Below, piece after piece: positions 23,974 to 34,144 of a stretch of DNA of 64,000 nt (its first letter is position 1; each line of letters opens with the position of its first letter). The stretch is from CAXBOO01 sp963977425 (GTDB taxonomy: Bacteria; Bacteroidota; Bacteroidia; Flavobacteriales_D; Luteibaculaceae). The position numbers were made by a program, and so were the translations under genes. A model generated the notes under the pieces. That model had not been told where the DNA came from. It was given only the letters and a program-made list of their open reading frames with translations, and made no database searches. Location of the stretch: NCBI GenBank assembly GCA_963977425.1, contig CAXBOO010000006.1, positions 1-64,000 of the forward strand, in the 5' to 3' direction.

Positions 23974-24992
23974 TATCGAACGCTATTTCCAAGAATATCG
24001 GAACAAGGTATGATTCTTTTCTTTTTCCCTCTCTTTTTTGGATCACGAAAAGCGTAAACCATGGTTACTTCGTGTGCACCATTAGAGCTAGTTTGTATTA
24101 ATCGTGAAACCGTTATATCGTAATTATAACCAATGTGAACAACTTGAAATTGATATCCTACATAGATGATTACTGCTTCGTTGTTGCTATAACCTGACTT
24201 ATATGATTTTACGTTTGGCAACCCTCTATACCAAAGCCCCAATTCCAAGTCTTGATTGTGGAAATTAGCTCCAAACTCAAGTTGATCCCACTTTTCTTGA
24301 TTCTTGTAATAAGCCCCTATTTTAAAGTAAGCATCGCTTCTACTACCAGTATATGTTCTTATGTAGAGATTGTACAGAAAGTAAGCACTGTAAAGTCTTT
24401 TAACACTGTAGGGTACACTCGTAAAACTCTGATTGGGTTCGTTCAAATGGTCGACAGCAGCACCAATTCTTAAATGACTCTTGGTATTGTTGTATTCAAA
24501 ACCAGCTCCAAAATTGGCATAGTAAACAGAATTGGTTTCAAACTCTTCTATCGTATTGGGATCAAAATCACGAATTACCTGATCGGCAAACAATATCTTA
24601 TCAAAGTTTACACTGCGGTTTGACAAATCAAATTTCGCACCCAATCGAATAGAATTGAACCTATCGAATACAGCTAAGAAAGAGTAATTAGCCCCAACAT
24701 TGGTGAATTTTAAAGCTCCTGAACCCGCAATATCTTGAGCGAAGGTCAAACCAAAACCACTATTGAGCGTTTTACTGAATCGGTCAATAAAACCAGAATA
24801 GGTTTTGTAAGCTTCAGTAATGCCTGGCCATTGATCTCTAAAATGGATTCCAGCTCGGTTGTATTTTCCTGCACCTGCTAAAGCTGGATTGATGTACAAA
24901 GGATCGTTATAAAATTGAGAAAATTGCACATCTTGCCCAAGAGCCACAAAGCCCATCAAGCAAAAAACGATATGCATTATTCTTTTTCTCAT
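23973..24992 (-). CDS. PorP/SprF family T9SS-associated outer-membrane protein
   Basis: PorP/SprF proteins are outer-membrane barrels that help type IX secretion substrates reach or stay on the surface. The 339-residue protein has a signal peptide and the family signature directly after it: QDVQFSQFYNDPLYINPALAG, then the HFRDQWPG motif. Repeating aromatic beta strands end in IIYVGYQFQVVHIGYNYDIT. It follows the giant SprB-like gene with a one-base TAATG overlap, the same arrangement as sprB-sprF in gliding flavobacteria, so it is probably the dedicated partner of that adhesin. Confidence 0.93.
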   Translation of the reverse strand: MRKRIMHIVFCLMGFVALGQDVQFSQFYNDPLYINPALAGAGKYNRAGIHFRDQWPGITEAYKTYSGFIDRFSKTLNSGFGLTFAQDIAGSGALKFTNVGANYSFLAVFDRFNSIRLGAKFDLSNRSVNFDKILFADQVIRDFDPNTIEEFETNSVYYANFGAGFEYNNTKSHLRIGAAVDHLNEPNQSFTSVPYSVKRLYSAYFLYNLYIRTYTGSRSDAYFKIGAYYKNQEKWDQLEFGANFHNQDLELGLWYRGLPNVKSYKSGYSNNEAVIIYVGYQFQVVHIGYNYDITVSRLIQTSSNGAHEVTMVYAFRDPKKRGKKKRIIPCSDILGNSVR

Positions 24993-27900
24993 TATTTTCT
25001 GAATAAAGTTACATCACCAGTTTTCGATACTTTGAATCCATCGGTATATGTAATGTTTAATTTCCATATATAGACATCTTGCTGAGCTAGTTTGCCTTTA
25101 TAATATCCATCCCAACCAATGTTCAGCTGATTGGAAACAAAAACCAATTCACCCCATCGATTGAATATTTTGAATTCGTAATCGCGTACAAAATCTGTAA
25201 ACGGATAAAACACATCGTTATCGGTAGAATTAGGGTCGTATTCACCCCCTTGATTTCCTCCTGGAGAAAAACCAGAAGGAACCACCAAAATGTAGTATGG
25301 ATTTACTTTCAATTGCAATGGATATTGATCGGGACATCCATTGGAATTCAGAACATGCAAAATAGCTTGATAAGTGCCTGTATCGGTATACGTTTTCTCT
25401 GGATGCATTACAAACGACGTATCGCCATCTCCAAACGTCCAGTAAAATGAAGTGTATCCTGAGGCTAAATTGTAAAACTTAAACGTTGCATCGCGAAGAA
25501 TATCTTCTGATTTATCGACTTCTGCATAGGCATCTGGACTATGATTGATTAGCACTTTGCTTACACTTGATGCCGTTGTTTTACAACCATACAATGTTTC
25601 GATTTCTACATAAACATTGTACTCACCTGCGTCAGGAAAATTTCGTACAAATACATTGCTCGTTTCCTCTAATACTCCATTTACAAACCACGAATAGGTT
25701 AACGAACCTGTGTTCTGGTTTATGGTATCTGCCAATATTAAATTATATGGAGCACAAGCTGTAGCTACAGTATCGGGCAATATATATTCCGGACGTTGTA
25801 CTCCTGTAACCAATGCCGAATCTTTTACTTCGTTTCCGCAAACATCGGTAACTGTAAGTACATAATTGATTCTATTGTTGTTTGTGGTAAAAGTATAAGG
25901 ACCTGTTGTAGTACCTATATTTGGTGTCCACGTATAGCTGTAATCACTTGGATCACTATCTCTAAAGTGAATAGCTTCAACTGTATACGAGTCGCCAAAA
26001 CAACTGCTATCAGCAGCCAAAACATCCAAGCTGTCATCAAATATATTTTGAACAACAACTTGCAACTCTAATGGCTCTGTTTTACATCCGTTGGCATCAA
26101 ACCCTTGGAAGTAGTAATTGGTACTTGTGGTAGGTGTTTCACTAACCGTAGAAGAATTATCCGGTCTGTGCGTCCAATGAAACGTATACGTAGGTGTACC
26201 TCCCGATATCGTTCCTGTTAAATTAACTGTTTGGCCAACACAGAAAGTACCTCCACCCACAGCAGATGCATTCAATAAATTAGGTTCGGATAAATCGATC
26301 GAATTCTGGTGGAAACATCCATTTTGATCTCTTACGATATAAGGATAAGATCCAGCATTTAAGGTAGTTGCTTTTAAAATAGTGGTATCTATAAATGCTC
26401 CGTTATTAAAACTGATGCTGTATGCAGGAGTTCCTCCTCCCTCAACGATGATACGTACACCGCCATTTCTTTCACCAAAACAAGCCACGTCATCTTTATC
26501 AACTGCTACAGCTAAAGGCACTGGTTCTTGGATAACAAACTCATGAGGATAAAGACATCCGTTTCTATCTTTCACTTCAATAAAGTGAAGACCTGCAGAG
26601 AGTCCTGAAAATTTACCCGTAGAATTTTGCGTACTACCATTCAGCGTGTAGGTATAATTTGGTGTGCCCCCTTGGGCTATAAAACCTACTTTTCCTGTAC
26701 TGAGCCCTGCACAAGCTACGTCGGTAACACTTTTTGTTGCCAACAATACATTTGGTTCTACTAAAGCTATAGAATCTGAATACTGACATCCATTAAAATC
26801 TATTACATCAATGTAATACATCCCTTCTGGTAGATTGTCAATTTTCTGAGTATTCCCCGTACCACCAACATTCCATTTGTATTCATAAGGAGCTGTTCCT
26901 TTACTTGCAGTAGCTTCTACCCATCCGTTTGCATCCCCATTACATAGCGGTTGACCATAATCGTAATTTAATGTGATGTTTTCATTTGGCGCTAAAATTT
27001 CTACTTCTTTAGAAGCCACACAACCATTATCATCAATTACAATTACTTGGTACAATCCAGCTTTTAATCCTGTTGCTTTTCTTGTTGTTTGCGATAATTG
27101 ATCGTTCCATTCGTATTTGTACGGTGCTCTACCCCCATTTACTGTGGCCAATGCCGTACCGTTTTCCAAACCAAAGCATAGAATATTTTGTTTTGCAATA
27201 CTGATATCTATCAGTGAGTTGGGCTCGTCTATTCTAAATTGGATGCTAGCCGAACAATTGTTTTCATCAAAAACTTCAACCGAATAAGTACCGGCAGGCA
27301 ATGAACTAATGCTATCTGCATTGGTTGCTGTTGGTGCATTCCATACATAGGTTAATGTACCCGTACCACCACTAACATTTACTTTAGCCCAACCATCGTT
27401 GTTGCCTTTACACTTCACGTTGCCTAACGTCATACCAAGTGTTATAGGAAAAGCAGGTCCGTCAATAACAATGGTTGCTTTATTGTTACAGGCATTGTTG
27501 TCGGTTACATTCACTATGAAAGTTCCTCTTTTCAACCCATCGGCACGTGCAGAAGTTTGCTCATTCGGATCGTTCCATTTATAAGTATACGGCTGTACCC
27601 CACCTGTAACTATAGCTCTGGCAAAAGCATTGCTATCTCCATAACACAATAAGTCGCTATTATCAAATACTATTTCAATATCACTAGGCTCTAAAACCGG
27701 AATAGAATCAACTAATTCGCATCCATTATTATCTACAACTGATAGGGCATATACCCCTTTAGGCAAACCTACAGCAGTGTCCTTTTGTTGAAGCAATATA
27801 TCGTTCCATTGATAATAATATGGTGCTACACCGCCTGTAACTGTTCCGACAGCTTGTCCATCAGCTCCACCAAAACATTTGGCATTTAACGCAGACATAT

Positions 27901-30900
27901 TCAACTCCAAATTTGAGGCTGGTTCAATTATAGACGTTGTAAATGTGCTTTCGCAACCTTGTCCATCTGTTATAATAACTGTTACCGTTCCTGTACCCAA
28001 TGAATCTAAACTATTGCCCTTCTCATTGGCATCGGCAGACCAAACAAATTCGTATGGAGCTATGCCCCCTTTCACATTAAGTACAATAGAACCTGTGTTT
28101 TCTCCTTTGCAACGTATAGGCGAAACTTCTGCTACATATTCAATAGAATCGGGCTCGGAAATGACAACATTTTTGTTCACTTCGCAATTGTTGGCATCAA
28201 CTATTCTTACACTGTATATTCCAGCAGAAAGGCTATTTAAAAACGGTGTAGAAGGATTAGAATTTACCCAATAACTATACGGTACTGTACCTCCAGAACC
28301 ATTTAAACTCAAACTACCATCGTTGCTTTTATAACATGTTAGGTCAGTAGTTTCTACAACCGAGCTCAAGCTTGAATCTGGTTGTGTAATCGATATGGAA
28401 TCAATTTTAGAACATCCATTATTATCAATAACGGTTAACAAATAATTGCCCACTGACAAATTGAATGCCGTATCGTTTTTCTGATTTAGACCATCATTCC
28501 AATTGAATTGAAAAGGAGCTGTACCCGTTACATTATTTGCCCAAGCAATAGCATCTTTATTTCCAAAACACAAAACATTGGAAGCTGATAGATCAAAATC
28601 CAAAGGATTCGATGGCTCTGAAATTTCAAAATTTGAAAGAATCGAACACCCGGCCTTGTCGGTAACTTCCACTTGATAAAGTCCAATATCCAAACCAGAT
28701 ACCGATACCGTATTTTGATTGATCGGATTTTTCCAATCGATAAAATATGGAGCAATACCACCGTTGATGACTAAAGTAGCCGTTCCGTTTGTGTCACTTT
28801 TACACTTTATATCGCTTGCATTTACAACTACAGACAAAGCATTGTTAGGTTCCGATACATCTACCGTAGATTGTATTACACACCCTTTAGCATCGGTAAC
28901 AGTAAGAGTATAAAATGCGGGAGATAAATTACCGGCTGCGCCTCCAATTAGTGCAGCATCATGTGACCAAGAATACGTATAAGGTGTTGTCCCTCCAGAA
29001 ACATAAGAAATTATGCGTCCATTGTTGAGTCCCTTACATGTTACATTCTCAACTTCAATTACCATGTTCAATTTACTTTGAGGCCCCTGAACACTTACAG
29101 TAGCCGTTTGGATACACAAATTGGCATCGGTAATTTTCAATTCGTAATTGCCCTTAGGTAAATTAGTTGCTGTAGGCGTGCTTTGGTTATTGACATCGTT
29201 CCACGAATATTGATACGCAGGCGTACCACCCGTTACCGTAGAGCTAATGGTAGCATCCGATTCTCCGTAGCATTTTATCTCTGTCGGAGTAAGTCCTATT
29301 GCTATTGGATTAGGACTATTGATCACAACATTTTCAGGTTGAGAACATCCTTTTGAATCGGTAACTGTAACCGTATAATTTCCCTCTCCTAAACCTGTTG
29401 CTCTTTTAATTGTTTGCCCATTGATATCGTTCCAAGCGTAATTGTATGGTGCTGTTGCGCCAGCTGCAAAAACCTCTGCTGTTCCATCCGTAAATCCAAA
29501 ACACGAAACTTCAGATGCCGTTGAACTTAACGAAAATGGATTGGGTTCTGAAATCGTAATTTCTGTACTAGCCGGGCAGCCATCTCCATCAATAATATTG
29601 AGAGTGTATGTTCCCGCAGGAATATCTATTTGATCTTTTTGTGTTGAACCATTTGGCGACCAGCTATAGCTAATAGGCAAAACAGCTCCATCGGCATTGG
29701 CATAAATATTTCCATCGTCGGCTCCAAAGCAAGTAACGTCTTCGCCTATTAAAATCAATCCAATTTTTACCGTTGCAGTAATAATTACAGTTTCAAATGC
29801 TGAACATCCATTGCCATCGGTAACTGTTACATTATAAGTTCCTGGAGCTAATCCGGTTGCCGTTGGACTTGTTGTTCCCGATTGGTCATCCCATACAAAA
29901 GTATAGGGTGCTGTACCGCCATTCACCGATACCGAAACGATACCATTGTTTGAGCCTGCACACGTTTCTTCTTTAAAACCAATGGTTAATAGAAGTGGAT
30001 TGGGTTCTGAAATTTGAATACTTGTACCAATAACACATTGATTGGCGTCAGTAATAACAACTTCATACTCGCCTTCCGGTAAATTGGAAACTATGCTTGA
30101 TGTAGAATTGGACGGGTCATTCCATTGATACGCATAAGGTGGTGTACCTCCTGAAACTACAACGGATACTTCTCCATTTGTAGCACCACTACACGATGGA
30201 TTGGTAAAACTAGGCACTAAACTCAACGCTTGACTAGGCTCTGTAACAACAGCTGTCGCAATGGAATTACATCCATTGGCATCGGTTACAGTAACATCAT
30301 ATGTACCGGCACTTAAATTTCTAGCTGTTGGTGTCTTTTGATTCAATGGATCGTTCCATGAATATGTAAACGGAGCTGTACCTCCATTAACTAGTACAGA
30401 TGCCTCACCATCGTTTCCGTTTTTACATTTAACAGCACTGATGTTTAAACCTAGCGTTAAAGGCAAGTTTGGTTCGCTTATGGTTACTTCAGCTGAATCT
30501 TGACAGCCATTCTTATCTGTTATTACAACTTGGTATACACCGGCTCCCAAACTTGTAGCAATATCACTGCTTTGATTGTTTGGGTCGTTCCATTGGAAAC
30601 TGTACGGTAATGTTCCACCTGCACCAAATGCTTGTGCTATACCATCCAAATATCCTTTACAGCTTACACTTTCTATTTCTTCTACTGTTACAGTAAGTGG
30701 AGCACTTGGCTCTGTAATTTCAAAATCAATAAATTGTGAACAACCATTGGCATCGGTTACAGTTACTCTATGAATTCCGGCCGTAAGATCATCGGTTTGA
30801 TCGTTAATCGATCCATTAGGGCTAAACTGGTAAGTGTAAGGCTGTGTTCCGCCAGTGGCAAAAACCTTCGCAGATCCGTCGGCCATACCAAAACAACTTA

Positions 30901-33900
30901 CGTGAGATAAGATAGAAACCGACAAGGAAATAGACTTTGAAGGACCTACAATTTCTATCGCCAAAGTTTCTGTACAACCATTGGCATCGGTTACGGTAAC
31001 TCGATAAACTCCAACACCCAAGTTTGATGCTGTTACACCTGTTTGATTGTTCGGGTCATTCCATATATAACTGTAAGGGCCGGTTCCGCCTGATGCTATA
31101 ACTGAAGCCGAAGCATTTTGCAAACCAAAACAAGTAACCGCTGTTTTTTGAGTTAAACTTATTGTCAATGGATTTAGAGGTTCAGTAACTACTACATCAG
31201 CACTATCCAAACAACCATTGGCATCTGAAAGCAATACTCTATAAGTACCTGCGCTCAAGAAATACGCTGTATCTGAAGTCTGATTGAAAAAATCGTTCCA
31301 TTGAAAATTGTAGGGCAATACTCCGCCAGACCCCGTTGCAAAAGCGACTCCATCGTTGTTTCCGAAACAACTCACAGGTTTAGATTGAGCAGCAGTTACA
31401 TCCACCTTGGTTGGAGTGTCAATAACAAATTCTAAAGTATCTCTACACCCGTTAGCATCTTCAATAATTACGTTATGATTTCCTGCAGGAATGGATGAAT
31501 TATTTGGACCATTAGGAGCTAAGCCCGACGACCACAAATAAGTATAATCTAAAGTTCCACCATTGACTAAAACATTCGCTGTTCCTGAAGGCTCTCCAAA
31601 ACACTTTACATCTGAAAAATCAAATAACTCTGCTTCAAGTGCAAATTCAGGTTGCTCTATGGTAAAGTCAATTTCTACATTACAGCCATTATTGTCTGTA
31701 ACCAATAAGCTGTAAGTACCGGCAGGCAAGTTTTCAATCAACAATCGTTTACCACCGTTGATGTTCGATTCTGTAAATGTTACAGCGGTTAAAGGCGAAA
31801 GAACGTACGTGTATGGTAATTTTCCACCTGTCACATCCAACCTTAATATTCCTGTGCTTTCTCCAAAACAGGCAACATCAACCAAATTAAAAATGCTCGC
31901 TTCTAAAGGTGAAGGCGAATCTGAAACTACAACATCAATTGACTGCTGACATCCATTGGCATCGGTTACTGTTACAGAATAACTGCCCGAAAGCAAGTTG
32001 TAGGCTGTATCGGTTTTCTGACGAAAAACATCGTCCCATTGATACGTATAAGGTTGTGTACCACCGCTTACGGTTACATACGCTTTACCTGTTGCTGATT
32101 TTTCGCAAATAGCACTAATGGTACCTCCTATTAAAACCAACTCAGGCGGAGAAATTAGAGCAATAGTTGTATCGTATGCACATCCATTTTGATCTACTAC
32201 ATGTAAAGTATAATTGCCAGCTGGAAGATCACTATTTACGGCTTGATTGCTTCCATTTGACCATGTAAGTACATAAGGCGATGTGCCTCCCGTAATAGAT
32301 GATTGTATAGAACCATCACTGCTCGAGAAACATTTTGGATTTTCGATTACAAAAACACCAGCCAAAGGACTGAGTGGCTGCTCAACAACAACATGAACAG
32401 AATCGGTACAACCATTGGCATCCTTTACATAAAACCAATATGTACCCGCAACCAAATCGGTAAAAACACTATCCAATCCAAAGGTAACCGCGTCTTGACT
32501 GTAGCTATACGCAGGAGTACCACCATGTGCAGAAAGCGTTACTGATCCTGAATTTTCTCCAAAACAAGCCACAGGAGTAATATCTTCATTAAGATCCAAT
32601 GCAAATTCTGGCTCAGTGATTTCGAACACAACCGAACTTGTACACCCATTTGCATCTTTCACCAATATGGTGTAAAAACCAGCCTTAAGGCCAGAAAGCG
32701 TAGTATCGGAAGTGCTTCCATCTGAATTCAGTTGATATGTGTAAGGTCTTACTCCTCCAGAACCAGAATATGCGACATATCCGTCTTCACCGCCTTTACA
32801 ACTTACGTTTCTCTGAACAACTATATCAATAGAAACAGGATCGGCGGGTTCACTTATTTCAACAGACGTTGTTGTGCTACAACCAACGGAATCGGTAACT
32901 ACTACATCATATACACCTGCAGGCAAATCATTGGCTACGGTACCCGTTTGCCCTAAACTATCTGACCATTGAATATTGTAATCAGGAAAACCTCCAACAA
33001 CACTAACTGTAGCTCTTCCAGAATTTTCGCCATTACACAAAACAGGGTCTACTACCGTTGTCAATGTCATCTCATTTGGAGGTGCTACGGTAATGGACTT
33101 CGATATCGGAGCACAATTGGCTCCATCGGTAACGGTGACAGTATAAGTGCCTCCGCCAGCCATAATTTCATCGGTTGTTTCACCCGTGTTCCAAACGATG
33201 TTATACGGTGGTGTTCCACCCACAATGTTCGCCTTCAATCTTTTTCTATCGGCATCCGTACAAAGTACAGTAGTGTCCAATTCGAAACTAATTACAGCGG
33301 CATCGGTAATGTTAACCCTAACAGTATCGCACACATACAAAGGGTCGCAACCTCCAATGTTGTAACCACAAACGGTATAGTCTATATAATCAGGTAAAAT
33401 TCCATCAGCTACAAATTCAACATTTGGGCATTGAAATGTGCAATTCAATAAGTAATCGTAATCGCCTTGGTTTCCAGGGAAAATACTTGTCCAAGACACA
33501 TTTTCGTTTGAAAAACCAACGGATGTCAATGAATCTCCACATCCTTCCTGCAAAGTAATGTCTGGTCCAGCAACAGGTCTTGGCAAACTTTTAATACAAT
33601 AAACATTGTCGTTTTTACCAGGTTTACAAAACGTAAGATAAAACGGTCCTTCACCTTCAAGGCATAAAGGATCTCCAACGGGAGTTTTTACACCACAATC
33701 AATTTGATAATACAAAGCCCCAGATGGCTTTGCTCCTACGCAAACATCGAACTGAATAGCTTGTGCGTCTTTATCCAAATAAATCTCAAACTGAACACAA
33801 GGTGCGTTTTTAGCGGCATCGCAACATTTTCCATCGCGTTCTACATCTGGGGTAGTGTATGTAGAATCTGGATTGCCTCTTAAGTCAACCAAAAAAGTTG

Positions 33901-33988
33901 GAACATCTGAATCGCAATAACTAGACTGTGATTTAGCATAACCACAGAAAACAAAGAGGGAAATAAAAAGTATTATAATTCTGGGCAT
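24992..33988 (-). CDS. Giant SprB-repeat surface adhesin with T9SS type B C-terminal domain
   Basis: The 2998-residue protein has a signal peptide (IIILFISLFVFCGYAKSQS), a Cys-rich N-terminal region (to about residue 225), about 30 SprB-type repeats averaging near 78 residues (each with a V(A/S/K)CFG start, a GGTxPYxYxW core and a TVTDxNGC end), one or two divergent Ig-like modules, a PKD-like domain (FKFYNLASGYTSFYWTFGDGD) and a gliding-motility-associated C-terminal domain (LVVPSGFSPGG ... FKIFNRWGELVF ... GWDGYYKG). The last domain is a type IX secretion type B sorting signal. SprB-like proteins act as mobile surface adhesins. Two Cys per repeat suggest disulfides. The PorP/SprF gene is coupled downstream. 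Confidence 0.92.
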   Translation of the reverse strand: MPRIIILFISLFVFCGYAKSQSSYCDSDVPTFLVDLRGNPDSTYTTPDVERDGKCCDAAKNAPCVQFEIYLDKDAQAIQFDVCVGAKPSGALYYQIDCGVKTPVGDPLCLEGEGPFYLTFCKPGKNDNVYCIKSLPRPVAGPDITLQEGCGDSLTSVGFSNENVSWTSIFPGNQGDYDYLLNCTFQCPNVEFVADGILPDYIDYTVCGYNIGGCDPLYVCDTVRVNITDAAVISFELDTTVLCTDADRKRLKANIVGGTPPYNIVWNTGETTDEIMAGGGTYTVTVTDGANCAPISKSITVAPPNEMTLTTVVDPVLCNGENSGRATVSVVGGFPDYNIQWSDSLGQTGTVANDLPAGVYDVVVTDSVGCSTTTSVEISEPADPVSIDIVVQRNVSCKGGEDGYVAYSGSGGVRPYTYQLNSDGSTSDTTLSGLKAGFYTILVKDANGCTSSVVFEITEPEFALDLNEDITPVACFGENSGSVTLSAHGGTPAYSYSQDAVTFGLDSVFTDLVAGTYWFYVKDANGCTDSVHVVVEQPLSPLAGVFVIENPKCFSSSDGSIQSSITGGTSPYVLTWSNGSNQAVNSDLPAGNYTLHVVDQNGCAYDTTIALISPPELVLIGGTISAICEKSATGKAYVTVSGGTQPYTYQWDDVFRQKTDTAYNLLSGSYSVTVTDANGCQQSIDVVVSDSPSPLEASIFNLVDVACFGESTGILRLDVTGGKLPYTYVLSPLTAVTFTESNINGGKRLLIENLPAGTYSLLVTDNNGCNVEIDFTIEQPEFALEAELFDFSDVKCFGEPSGTANVLVNGGTLDYTYLWSSGLAPNGPNNSSIPAGNHNVIIEDANGCRDTLEFVIDTPTKVDVTAAQSKPVSCFGNNDGVAFATGSGGVLPYNFQWNDFFNQTSDTAYFLSAGTYRVLLSDANGCLDSADVVVTEPLNPLTISLTQKTAVTCFGLQNASASVIASGGTGPYSYIWNDPNNQTGVTASNLGVGVYRVTVTDANGCTETLAIEIVGPSKSISLSVSILSHVSCFGMADGSAKVFATGGTQPYTYQFSPNGSINDQTDDLTAGIHRVTVTDANGCSQFIDFEITEPSAPLTVTVEEIESVSCKGYLDGIAQAFGAGGTLPYSFQWNDPNNQSSDIATSLGAGVYQVVITDKNGCQDSAEVTISEPNLPLTLGLNISAVKCKNGNDGEASVLVNGGTAPFTYSWNDPLNQKTPTARNLSAGTYDVTVTDANGCNSIATAVVTEPSQALSLVPSFTNPSCSGATNGEVSVVVSGGTPPYAYQWNDPSNSTSSIVSNLPEGEYEVVITDANQCVIGTSIQISEPNPLLLTIGFKEETCAGSNNGIVSVSVNGGTAPYTFVWDDQSGTTSPTATGLAPGTYNVTVTDGNGCSAFETVIITATVKIGLILIGEDVTCFGADDGNIYANADGAVLPISYSWSPNGSTQKDQIDIPAGTYTLNIIDGDGCPASTEITISEPNPFSLSSTASEVSCFGFTDGTAEVFAAGATAPYNYAWNDINGQTIKRATGLGEGNYTVTVTDSKGCSQPENVVINSPNPIAIGLTPTEIKCYGESDATISSTVTGGTPAYQYSWNDVNNQSTPTATNLPKGNYELKITDANLCIQTATVSVQGPQSKLNMVIEVENVTCKGLNNGRIISYVSGGTTPYTYSWSHDAALIGGAAGNLSPAFYTLTVTDAKGCVIQSTVDVSEPNNALSVVVNASDIKCKSDTNGTATLVINGGIAPYFIDWKNPINQNTVSVSGLDIGLYQVEVTDKAGCSILSNFEISEPSNPLDFDLSASNVLCFGNKDAIAWANNVTGTAPFQFNWNDGLNQKNDTAFNLSVGNYLLTVIDNNGCSKIDSISITQPDSSLSSVVETTDLTCYKSNDGSLSLNGSGGTVPYSYWVNSNPSTPFLNSLSAGIYSVRIVDANNCEVNKNVVISEPDSIEYVAEVSPIRCKGENTGSIVLNVKGGIAPYEFVWSADANEKGNSLDSLGTGTVTVIITDGQGCESTFTTSIIEPASNLELNMSALNAKCFGGADGQAVGTVTGGVAPYYYQWNDILLQQKDTAVGLPKGVYALSVVDNNGCELVDSIPVLEPSDIEIVFDNSDLLCYGDSNAFARAIVTGGVQPYTYKWNDPNEQTSARADGLKRGTFIVNVTDNNACNNKATIVIDGPAFPITLGMTLGNVKCKGNNDGWAKVNVSGGTGTLTYVWNAPTATNADSISSLPAGTYSVEVFDENNCSASIQFRIDEPNSLIDISIAKQNILCFGLENGTALATVNGGRAPYKYEWNDQLSQTTRKATGLKAGLYQVIVIDDNGCVASKEVEILAPNENITLNYDYGQPLCNGDANGWVEATASKGTAPYEYKWNVGGTGNTQKIDNLPEGMYYIDVIDFNGCQYSDSIALVEPNVLLATKSVTDVACAGLSTGKVGFIAQGGTPNYTYTLNGSTQNSTGKFSGLSAGLHFIEVKDRNGCLYPHEFVIQEPVPLAVAVDKDDVACFGERNGGVRIIVEGGGTPAYSISFNNGAFIDTTILKATTLNAGSYPYIVRDQNGCFHQNSIDLSEPNLLNASAVGGGTFCVGQTVNLTGTISGGTPTYTFHWTHRPDNSSTVSETPTTSTNYYFQGFDANGCKTEPLELQVVVQNIFDDSLDVLAADSSCFGDSYTVEAIHFRDSDPSDYSYTWTPNIGTTTGPYTFTTNNNRINYVLTVTDVCGNEVKDSALVTGVQRPEYILPDTVATACAPYNLILADTINQNTGSLTYSWFVNGVLEETSNVFVRNFPDAGEYNVYVEIETLYGCKTTASSVSKVLINHSPDAYAEVDKSEDILRDATFKFYNLASGYTSFYWTFGDGDTSFVMHPEKTYTDTGTYQAILHVLNSNGCPDQYPLQLKVNPYYILVVPSGFSPGGNQGGEYDPNSTDNDVFYPFTDFVRDYEFKIFNRWGELVFVSNQLNIGWDGYYKGKLAQQDVYIWKLNITYTDGFKVSKTGDVTLFRK
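26281..33310 (-). repeat. Tandem array of about 30 SprB-type protein repeats
   Basis: Counting the Cys-Phe-Gly (or variant) entry motif of each unit by eye gives 30 repeats over about 7.0 kb, so about 234 bases per unit. The copies are diverged at the DNA level, with no long identical blocks noticed. Units 1, 5, 6 and 16 are the most divergent; units 9-15 share the WNDxxNQT core most closely. Boundaries are approximate. Confidence 0.85.
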
Positions 33989-34087
33989 GATGAAATATAA
34001 CAGAAAGCTCCCATTAAATCACAATAATTGCAAAATAAAAACGAACAAAAAGACGCTTCACCAAAATAATACTTCGCTACAACAAAA

Positions 34088-34112
34088 AAAGGCGATGAAA
34101 TTCACCGCCTTT
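34088..34112 (-). terminator. Terminator of the PLP enzyme gene
   Basis: Arms AAAGGCGATGAA and TTCACCGCCTTT pair with one mismatch. On the minus strand the hairpin is followed by T-rich sequence (T7 including stem end). It lies 32 bases beyond the stop at 34145 and isolates that gene from the giant adhesin operon, which starts at 33988. Confidence 0.7.
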
Positions 34113-34144
34113 AATTTTGTAATAATGTATCAATTATAGTTCAA

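Noticed and set aside
25250..33397. Many plus-strand frames of 60-142 residues inside the giant adhesin gene
   Set aside because: They are mirror frames of the repeat-coding strand, made periodic by the protein repeats, and have no plausible starts or domains.
24992..33988. Regularly spaced repeats that could be mistaken for a CRISPR or satellite array
   Set aside because: The period of about 234 bases is in frame with one long protein, copies are diverged, and each unit translates to an SprB-type repeat. There are no short identical repeats with unique spacers.
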